Source: CAZDBA01 sp964503615
GTDB taxonomy: Bacteria > Planctomycetota > Planctomycetia > Pirellulales > Pirellulaceae
DNA length: 32,818 bases
Reading direction: 5' to 3'
Assembly: GCA_964503615.1 (NCBI GenBank)
Contig: CAZDBA010000038.1
Location: 1-32,818 of the forward strand
Shown: positions 1-5,857 of the stretch, piece after piece
Layout: every line of letters begins with the position of its first letter
Position numbering within the stretch: the stretch's first letter is position 1
Notes under the pieces: generated by a model
The model's input: the letters and a program-made list of their open reading frames with translations, nothing else
Databases searched by the model: none
What the model was told of the DNA's origin: nothing
Made by a program: the position numbers and the translations under genes

Positions 1-432
1 TGCGTAAACTGCTTGTATTGAGAAATGAACTAATCAAATCTGTCGCCGAATCACCACTCTCGTACAGATACTTAAATAGCACGAGTGTCGCGGAATAATA
101 AAACGATGTACAAGGCTGGATTTGTGTAATCTTGAGTTGGAGGATCGTTGGTTCCGACTGTTCTGACTTGGCGATCACGAACGTCGTTTGGCATGTCAAC
201 ATCGACCAGCCGCAACGAACCGGCGGCTAGCGGCTTGCCGCTCACGGGAGCGTTGAAGTCGTTTGGCATGTCAACATCGTACCAGCCTCCAAGCAAAGGA
301 CGTTGTTTGTTTTCATACGAGCGTTGTCGGTAATTGGCTTGAAAATTTATTCGACTTGAATCAAACTGTTACTAGTTCGAACATTGCCGCTCCTTTACTT
401 TTCCTACTATTCTCATTCCTGCCAATACGATC
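1..432. other. Left-edge intergenic region with repeats, no convincing gene
   Basis: I see no gene I can support here. A 74-codon minus-strand frame (72-296) starts at TTG and is built mostly from the local direct repeat, so its peptide twice reads DVDMPND. It has no recognisable domain and no good ribosome site. The region ends just before the cyclophilin gene at 433 and must hold its promoter, but I cannot pick out trustworthy -35/-10 boxes. Confidence 0.5.
183..287. repeat. Two-copy 29-30 bp direct repeat enclosing a short palindrome
   Basis: A 22-bp segment beginning gtcgtttggcatgtc occurs at 183-204 and again, identical, at 258-279. Identity continues through accagcc with a single inserted T in the second copy. 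Between the copies, 229-242 is a perfect palindrome (agcggc-tt-gccgct), and the surrounding ccggcggctagcggcttgcc resembles GC-rich palindromic repeats I remember from planctomycete genomes. Two copies 53 bp apart are too few for a CRISPR array. Confidence 0.7.
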
Positions 433-1224
433 ATGCTACGCAACTTTTACGCCTCTGCAGTCTTACTGCTTTTATTTGTTGGTTTTATATCGCCTGTAAA
501 TGCTCAGACGGTGACTCTTAGTCTGAACGTTAGCAGTAACGGTGTCAGCGATATTGTTATCGAGCTATTTCCTGATGACGCACCAATCTCGGTTGAAAAC
601 TTTCTAGGCTATGTTACTCGCGGCGACTATATCGGGTCATTCATTCACCGTTCCGTTCCTGGCTTTGTGGTGCAAGGTGGTGGTTTTTTAGCAAATCCCA
701 TCGGCCCTGTTCCTGTTCAAGCCCCCATTCTAAACGAGTTCGGTCGATCGAATCTTCGCGGAACTGTGGCTTATGCCAGACAGGCCGGAGTTGTTAACAG
801 TGCTACTAGCCAGTTCTTTTTCAACATACAAGATAATACTGGGCTCGATGACGTTGACGAAGGGTTTACTGTATTTGGTGAAGTCGTTTCCGGGATGGGG
901 CTGGTCAACGCAATCAACAACGCTCCAACCGCAAATTTGAATTTTAATCCTGATGATCCCAACAATCCAAATCCCGCAGGGCCGTTGGGAGAAGTACCTT
1001 TCCCCGGCGCGGGTATGTTGATTGTGATTGAGTCAGTCACTGTGTCGCCCACCTTTGTTTTGGCAGATATCAACAACGATCGTATCGTAAACTTTTTTGA
1101 TATCGCGCCGTTTATCGCGGTACTGTCGAGTGGCAGTTTTCGGAATGCGGCAGATATTAATCGCGATGGCATAGTCAACTTTTTTGATATCCAACCATTC
1201 ATTGGGGTCCTTAGTAATCAATAG
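433..1224 (+). CDS. Secreted cyclophilin-type peptidyl-prolyl isomerase with dockerin-like C-terminal tail
   Basis: Likely catalyses cis-trans isomerisation of Xaa-Pro bonds outside the cytoplasm. Residues 1-24 form a signal peptide (hydrophobic LLLLFVGFI core, cleavage probably after VNA). Residues about 27-207 are a cyclophilin fold: FIHRSVPGFVVQGGG at 70-84 contains the catalytic Arg73 and the Phe78/Gln81 pair, followed by TSQFFFNI and FTVFGEV. Residues 212-262 are a tail of two calcium-loop-like repeats, DINNDRIVNFFD and DINRDGIVNFFD, each followed by a PFI.VL segment. This matches the DxNxDGxVxxxD plan of type I dockerins. The same tail ends the sulfatase at 5858-8632. The start ATG gives an intact signal peptide; no strong ribosome site is visible. 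The cyclophilin call is firm. The tail's partner is unknown, and no cohesin is seen in the window. Confidence 0.9.
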   Translation: MLRNFYASAVLLLLFVGFISPVNAQTVTLSLNVSSNGVSDIVIELFPDDAPISVENFLGYVTRGDYIGSFIHRSVPGFVVQGGGFLANPIGPVPVQAPILNEFGRSNLRGTVAYARQAGVVNSATSQFFFNIQDNTGLDDVDEGFTVFGEVVSGMGLVNAINNAPTANLNFNPDDPNNPNPAGPLGEVPFPGAGMLIVIESVTVSPTFVLADINNDRIVNFFDIAPFIAVLSSGSFRNAADINRDGIVNFFDIQPFIGVLSNQ

Positions 1225-1601
1225 GCGTTGGTAACTGAGGTTTGAGTCGGGTCGTCTGCCTTGCATTGGCTGAACATTGTGCACGCCAACAAAGCGAAAA
1301 GAGTAATGGTCTTGGTTGCATTCAGTTCCTTTGGTTGACTGATAGCTGTTTTGTGCCAATACTGGCTTGCATCGCATCCGTGACAGAAAAAATGGCCATG
1401 ATTTGTGCTGCCAGATTTCGTCGAGCAAAAGTGCCTTTCTCTACCTAAACAGCGCTGTTTTTAACGATTGTGTGAAATAGATGGCCCTTGTTTCTAAATA
1501 AATCTTCTTGTTATTTGGGTTTTTGTTGTAAGAGTTTTCATCTTTATTACCTCTCAGCGGTGTATTAGATAAACGAAGACAGTCCTGAGAGGCAATTCGA
1601 A
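1225..1601. other. Intergenic region, no gene seen
   Basis: No supported gene in these 377 bases. A minus-strand frame across 1033-1428 overlaps the cyclophilin gene and looks like a shadow. A weak terminator-like palindrome lies at 1447-1462 (aaacagcgctgttt followed by more T). Upstream of the next gene, gagaggcaattcgaa precedes the ATG at 1602 and supplies an AGAGG ribosome site. Confidence 0.5.
1447..1462 (+). terminator. Possible weak terminator after the cyclophilin gene
   Basis: A perfect palindrome aaacagc-gctgttt is followed by a short T run. As RNA it would form about a 5-bp stem with a gcgc loop. It lies about 220 bases beyond the cyclophilin stop codon, so its role as that gene's terminator is uncertain. 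Confidence 0.3.
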
Positions 1602-2735
1602 ATGAAACGCACGATCACTATTGCCGTATTGCTGGCACCAGTTTTGTTCGCCATCTATTGGTGGGGCCTTCCAGGAACCAAAGCGCACGCCAAACAGGAA
1701 CCAGATGCCAACGCGAAAATTGAAACCGCCATTTTTGCTGGAGGTTGCTTTTGGTGTGTCGAAGCCAATTTTGAGAAAGTACATGGCGTGATCGAAGCGG
1801 TGTCCGGCTACACCGGCGGACATAAGGAAAACCCGACTTACTCAGAAGTACGCAGTAAGAAGACCGGGCACCTGGAATCGGTCGAAGTCACCTACGATGC
1901 CAACAAGGTTTCTTACAACGATCTACTTGAGGTCTACTGGCGAACGATCGACCCGACTGACGGGGGCGGCAGTTTTCATGATCGAGGTGAACCTTACATG
2001 GCTGCGATATTCGTTGCAGACGACAATCAACGCAGTTTGGCAGAAGCCTCAATGCAGCGTCTGGCTGATTCCGGACGATTCGATGGCGAGATTGCTACCA
2101 AGATCCGTGACGCGGAAACGTTCTATAAGGCGGAAGACTATCATCAGGACTATTACTTGACTCACCCCATGAAGTACAAGGCCTACCGTTATGCTTCTGG
2201 CAGAGACCAATTCGTTGCAGACGCGTGGGGCGAGGACGCAGTATACGAAGTCAAAAAGAAAGAAGTGATCCAGTGGACAGATGAAGCTTTTGAAAGTTAC
2301 TCGCAACCTGCTATTTCGACTTTGAAAGCAGACCTATCGGACCTTCAATACAACGTTACCCAGAATGAAGGAACTGAACGGCCATTCCGGAACGAGTTTT
2401 GGGACGAAAAGCGACAAGGGATCTACGTTGATATCGTATCTGGAGAGCCGTTATTTAGCTCGCTGGACAAATTCAAATCGGGTTCAGGCTGGCCATCGTT
2501 TACACAGCCGGTAGTTGCCAACAATATCAAAGAGCTAGTAGACAACAAGCTGTATTCAACCCGAACCGAAGTACGTTCAGCACATGGTGATTCACATCTG
2601 GGGCACGTTTTCGATGATGGTCCTCAACCAACCGGGCTGAGATATTGTATCAATTCGGCATCTCTGCGGTTTGTGCCCGCTGAGAATTTAGAGAAAGAGG
2701 GTTATGGTTTCTTCCAAAACCTATTTGAAGAATAA
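1602..2735 (+). CDS. msrAB: Exported MsrA-MsrB fusion, peptide methionine sulfoxide reductase
   Basis: Reduces methionine sulfoxide in proteins: the MsrA half acts on the S epimer, the MsrB half on the R epimer. An N-terminal hydrophobic stretch (residues 5-22) is a signal peptide or membrane anchor, placing the enzyme outside the cytoplasm. The MsrA domain is at about 40-200 with GCFWC at 48-52 (catalytic Cys49). The MsrB domain covers about 250-370 and ends with RYCINSASLRF (catalytic Cys349). The zinc CxxC pairs found in many MsrB proteins are absent; the order YVDIVSGEPLF...SGSGWPSF resembles the PilB-type MsrB from memory. I count only three cysteines in the protein, so the MsrB half has no internal resolving Cys. 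The gene reads in the same direction as the sigma factor pair that follows 127 bases on. Start chosen from the signal sequence and the upstream AGAGG. Confidence 0.93.
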   Translation: MKRTITIAVLLAPVLFAIYWWGLPGTKAHAKQEPDANAKIETAIFAGGCFWCVEANFEKVHGVIEAVSGYTGGHKENPTYSEVRSKKTGHLESVEVTYDANKVSYNDLLEVYWRTIDPTDGGGSFHDRGEPYMAAIFVADDNQRSLAEASMQRLADSGRFDGEIATKIRDAETFYKAEDYHQDYYLTHPMKYKAYRYASGRDQFVADAWGEDAVYEVKKKEVIQWTDEAFESYSQPAISTLKADLSDLQYNVTQNEGTERPFRNEFWDEKRQGIYVDIVSGEPLFSSLDKFKSGSGWPSFTQPVVANNIKELVDNKLYSTRTEVRSAHGDSHLGHVFDDGPQPTGLRYCINSASLRFVPAENLEKEGYGFFQNLFEE

Positions 2736-2819
2736 GCCGAAATAAAAGACGTAACTGTTAACCATCGAACGTAGCTAAGAATTACAGATTGTTTACAATG
2801 TCGCAAGTGGATTACAGTC

Positions 2820-2833
2820 TGTCCTTCGGGACA
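2820..2833 (+). promoter_or_regulatory. UUCG-capped hairpin in the sigma factor leader
   Basis: The sequence tgtcc-ttcg-ggaca forms a 5-bp stem closed by an exceptionally stable C(UUCG)G tetraloop, 30 bases before the sigma factor start codon. No T tract follows, so it is not a standard terminator. It could stabilise the leader or affect translation. Function not shown. Confidence 0.4.
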
Positions 2834-2862
2834 AAGATCAAAATCAATGAGCGACAAATACA

Positions 2863-3465
2863 ATGTCATCAGTCAAAAACGAAGATTGGGTTGAACGGTT
2901 GAGATCAACCGGGGATACCCGAGATCAGGCGATCACTGAATTGCGAAACATCCTTATGAGAGGTTTAAGTGCGACTTGTCGAAACCGATACGACGGTCGT
3001 GTGCAGGCAGAAGATGTGGTGCAAGATGCTTTGATCAAGATTCTGGACAAGTTAGACACATTTGAAGGACGCAGTAAGTTTACAACTTGGGCAATGACAG
3101 TCGCAGTTCGAATGGCTATCAGCGAAATGCGGAAGAAGTCCTTTAAAAACGTTTCGATTGAATCTTTGGTTGGGGACGGGATGAAATTTGAACCCGCTGC
3201 TCCAACAGAAGCTTCTAACGACGACGATGAAAAATCCATTTTGCTTACCAAGCTGAGAGAGTTGATTGAAAACGACCTGTCGGCCAAACAGCGAGATGCC
3301 ATGCATGCTTTATTGCATGGAATGCCGGTTGAGGTTTTTGCCGAAAAAACGGGCAGCAACCGAAATGCGGTTTACAAACTCGTGCACGATGCCCGAGTTA
3401 AGCTAAGACAAGGATTCGAAAAAGCTGGCTTTCAGGCAGAAGATGTTAATGCGGTCTTTGCCTAA
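2863..3465 (+). CDS. ECF-type RNA polymerase sigma factor
   Basis: A 200-residue sigma-70 family factor with only regions 2 and 4, as in extracytoplasmic function sigmas. Region 2 is at about 25-95: AEDVVQDALIKILDKL matches the core-binding helix, followed by FTTWAMTVAVRMAISEMRKK of regions 2.3-2.4. An acidic linker with NDDDE at about 119-123 follows. Region 4 is at about 138-185 (LSAKQRDAMHALL, then helix-turn-helix SNRNAVYKLVHDARVKL). It directs polymerase to a specific set of promoters. The next gene starts 14 bases after its stop and encodes a small zinc-motif protein, the usual sigma/anti-sigma arrangement. The ATG at 2863 keeps the full region 2. An out-of-frame ATG at 2847 opens a 15-codon frame overlapping this start. 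The regulon is not deducible here. Confidence 0.9.
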   Translation: MSSVKNEDWVERLRSTGDTRDQAITELRNILMRGLSATCRNRYDGRVQAEDVVQDALIKILDKLDTFEGRSKFTTWAMTVAVRMAISEMRKKSFKNVSIESLVGDGMKFEPAAPTEASNDDDEKSILLTKLRELIENDLSAKQRDAMHALLHGMPVEVFAEKTGSNRNAVYKLVHDARVKLRQGFEKAGFQAEDVNAVFA

Positions 3466-3479
3466 AAGGGGAAACAGAA

Positions 3480-3737
3480 ATGACAAAATTGACAACAGAA
3501 CAAATTCAAACACTGGTAGGGTTGATTGCCACAACAATGCCAGACAAAATCTCTTGCGACGAGTGCTTGGGGCAAGTCGGCGAGTTCGCCGAGTATGCGT
3601 TGGAAGGTCGTGAACTGTCCGAGGGAATGCTGGTGATTCAACGTCACTTAGAGCAGTGTCCCTGCTGCAAAGGTGAATACGATGCACTTCTTGATGCTCT
3701 TCGTGAAATCGAGGAAACACCGATGGAATCGATTTAA
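3480..3737 (+). CDS. Small zinc-finger protein, probable ZAS-type anti-sigma factor
   Basis: An 85-residue soluble protein with no membrane segment. It carries Cys26-x2-Cys29 and, after a helical stretch (FAEYALEGRELSEG), the motif His56-x3-Cys60-x2-Cys63 with an extra Cys62. C-x26-H-x3-C-x2-C is the layout of the zf-HC2/ZAS fold, which in known anti-sigma factors binds zinc and holds the partner sigma. In the RsrA/ChrR-like group, loss of zinc or disulfide formation releases the sigma. A good ribosome site (aagggg) precedes the ATG, and the spacing of 14 bases from the sigma gene indicates co-transcription. The anti-sigma role is inferred from motif and position. It could instead be only a structural zinc protein. 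Confidence 0.75.
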   Translation: MTKLTTEQIQTLVGLIATTMPDKISCDECLGQVGEFAEYALEGRELSEGMLVIQRHLEQCPCCKGEYDALLDALREIEETPMESI

Positions 3738-3848
3738 GCGGTGAAGCCGTTCAACCAAACGCGGCAAGGTATGCCGAACTCGTGCCCGAATTTCCTTTAC
3801 CATTCTTTACCAGTTACTGTTGGGTCTATCCCGGTAGCAAGCTTTGTT

Positions 3849-4940
3849 CTAAACATTGAACAGAAAATGACAGATGTCGCCGTCTTGCATGACGTACGAT
3901 TTCCCTTCGACTCTCAGTTTGCCTTTGCTGCGAATTTCGGCTTCAGTGCCGTGCTCTTCCAGGTCCTCCAATGAGTAGACCTCGCATCGAATGAACCCAC
4001 GTTCGAAATCGGTGTGGATTACACCTGCTGCTTGAGGAGCTGTCGCACCACGTGGAATCGTCCAAGCTCGCACCTCTTTTTCACCCGCGGTGAAATAACT
4101 ATCCAAGCCAAGTGTTCGATAAGCTTCCCGGGCCAATACAGCAAGCGCTGGCTCGGTCAAACCGACCGCCTCCAGCATCTCCGCGCGGTCGTCTTCTTCC
4201 AGTTCGGCAATCTCTGATTCGATTTTTGCACAAACTGCCACCACTCCCGCACCGACTTTTTCGGCGTGTTCCTGAACTTTCTTGACGAGTGGAGATTCAC
4301 CAGCCAGATCGTTTTCGTCCACGTTGGCTACGTATAAAATCGGCTTCATCGTCAGCAGCCCAAGGCTCTTGATCGACTTTTGCTCCAAGTCATTTAGTGC
4401 AAGGCTTCTGAGCGGTTCTTCCGATTCAAGATGCACCAAACATTTTTCGATCACGGTGACTCGCAGTTTGGCATCTTTGTCGCCCGAGCGAGCTGTTTTT
4501 GTTGCCTTTTGAAGTGCGTTCTGCAAGCCCTCAATATCGGCGAACATCAATTCAGTTTCGATCACCGAGATATCGGCGAGCGGATCTACGTCTCCGCTAA
4601 CGTGGGTAACATCAGGATCCTCAAAGCAGCGAACGACTTGCATGATCGCATCGACTTCGCGAATGTGGCTGAGGAACTTGTTGCCCAACCCCTCGCCCTT
4701 GGATGCTCCTTCGACGATGCCCGCGATGTCGACCAGCTTAAGAACAGCCGGGATCACTTTTTGAGGCGTGATATATTTGGTTATTCGATTCAACCGATTG
4801 TCTGGAACGGGAACGACTCCCTCGTTCGGTTCGATAGTACAAAACGGATAGTTCTCGCTCGCAGCAGATTTGCTGGAGGTCAAAGCGTTAAAAAGTGTGC
4901 TCTTTCCGACGTTCGGTAACCCGACGATTCCGGCTTCCAT
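3849..4940 (-). CDS. ychF: YchF, OBG-family ATPase
   Basis: Universally conserved P-loop protein of the Obg family that prefers ATP over GTP and associates with ribosomes. In E. coli it is linked to oxidative stress responses. The P loop GLPNVGKST is at residues 7-15, and the G3 region reads LVDIAGIVEGASKGEGLGN. The usual NKxD specificity motif is replaced by NVDE (about 206), the hallmark of YchF. The C-terminal TGS domain ends with GDICHFLFNV. At 363 residues it is the normal family length. It stands alone on the minus strand, convergent with the zinc-finger gene. The identification is firm. Confidence 0.97.
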   Translation of the reverse strand: MEAGIVGLPNVGKSTLFNALTSSKSAASENYPFCTIEPNEGVVPVPDNRLNRITKYITPQKVIPAVLKLVDIAGIVEGASKGEGLGNKFLSHIREVDAIMQVVRCFEDPDVTHVSGDVDPLADISVIETELMFADIEGLQNALQKATKTARSGDKDAKLRVTVIEKCLVHLESEEPLRSLALNDLEQKSIKSLGLLTMKPILYVANVDENDLAGESPLVKKVQEHAEKVGAGVVAVCAKIESEIAELEEDDRAEMLEAVGLTEPALAVLAREAYRTLGLDSYFTAGEKEVRAWTIPRGATAPQAAGVIHTDFERGFIRCEVYSLEDLEEHGTEAEIRSKGKLRVEGKSYVMQDGDICHFLFNV

Positions 4941-5097
4941 CGTATTGTTCGTTCTTGAGAAGGATTCGATAAATTGACAACGGGAGTAATCGTATCCAGT
5001 TGCGCGCAGGCTATCTAGTGGAAATGTTCGTGAGGAAGTAGCGAGCCCGATTCGTCACAGCCAAGGCCGCTAATCGAAGCCGGTTTTGGCAAACATT

Positions 5098-5589
5098 TTA
5101 ACGACGATGTAAACCGAAGTGGCCGCCCTTGCAATTGAAACAGGGGGTTCCACCGGTCGAAAACGGGCCGATCGAGGGAGTGTCGAATCGAGGAGTTGGC
5201 CTCGAGTTCAGGTAATCGTACAAGTAGGTCGAAGACGGGACATGGTTTCGGATTTGGCCGACTTTCTTTCCGATGCCACAATTTCTGCATCTGCCACTTG
5301 AGTCAAAAGCATACGTATCGGCAAACCCACAGCTGGGACAATGCTGCCCGGTGATCGGTTGAGCGGGAGCAAGCAAAACCTCCGGTGTGAACGTCTGCTG
5401 AACCAGCGGGTACTCGTTTTGATAGCCGTTGATTGCCGACGGCAACGGATAACCCGAATTCGGTTGAATCGAGTTGGAAGAGAAGCCATCCGAGATACCT
5501 GGTAACGGGTAAGCTTGTCCCATCACGTTTCCCACGGCAATAAACAGAGTGCAGCTTACAATCAACAAATTGAAATCGAATCGCATCAT
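5098..5589 (-). CDS. Small secreted protein with zinc-ribbon-like cysteine pairs, unknown function
   Basis: A frame of 163-164 residues that I do not recognise as a named family. The start at 5589 (or the adjacent ATG at 5586) is preferred over an upstream in-frame start because aaggaaac lies directly before it and a signal peptide follows (LLIVSCTLFIAVGNVMG, cleavage near MGQA). The mature N-terminus is rich in Tyr, Pro, Leu and Gly (AYPLPG, GYPLP). Then comes CPSCGF...GRCRNCG, two CxxC pairs 14 residues apart in a zinc-ribbon arrangement, with a final CFNC near the C-terminus. A zinc-ribbon pattern on an exported protein is unusual. Coding seems likely from the signal peptide and cysteine spacing, but the function is unknown. 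Confidence 0.65.
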   Translation of the reverse strand: MMRFDFNLLIVSCTLFIAVGNVMGQAYPLPGISDGFSSNSIQPNSGYPLPSAINGYQNEYPLVQQTFTPEVLLAPAQPITGQHCPSCGFADTYAFDSSGRCRNCGIGKKVGQIRNHVPSSTYLYDYLNSRPTPRFDTPSIGPFSTGGTPCFNCKGGHFGLHRR

Positions 5590-5857
5590 GTTTCCTTGTT
5601 CGGACCAGCCATAGAATTCAGGGCGGGATTGTGACAAGATTCTCAAAGCTCGGCTACAGCATTTTTAACTGGGCTCCGCTCTTTGGACTCTAACAAATAA
5701 ATTGACTTTTCTCTGGGTTAACCTCCAAAAACAGTGAGTTTGCGAACATCAAACAGGAAAGCCCTTTCGGTTCTAAATTGACGACATAGAGTGGCTCGGT
5801 TAAAGTAGGTGTGGATATCTCTCCTTTCCACCTCTCTCCCTTTCATTCGATTATGCC

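Noticed and set aside
183..279. Possible CRISPR from two identical 22-base copies
   Set aside because: Only two copies, and the interval contains a palindromic repeat, not a spacer-like sequence; no cas genes nearby.
72..296. Minus-strand 74-codon frame with repeated DVDMPND
   Set aside because: It is produced by the local direct repeat, starts at TTG without a ribosome site and has no recognisable domain.
2847..2894. Short out-of-frame ATG reading frame overlapping the sigma factor start
   Set aside because: Fifteen codons with no ribosome site; could be a leader peptide but nothing supports it.
5015..5290. Minus-strand 91-codon frame overlapping the zinc-ribbon-like gene
   Set aside because: Shadow frame without signal peptide or ribosome site; the overlapping frame with signal peptide and spaced cysteines is better supported.
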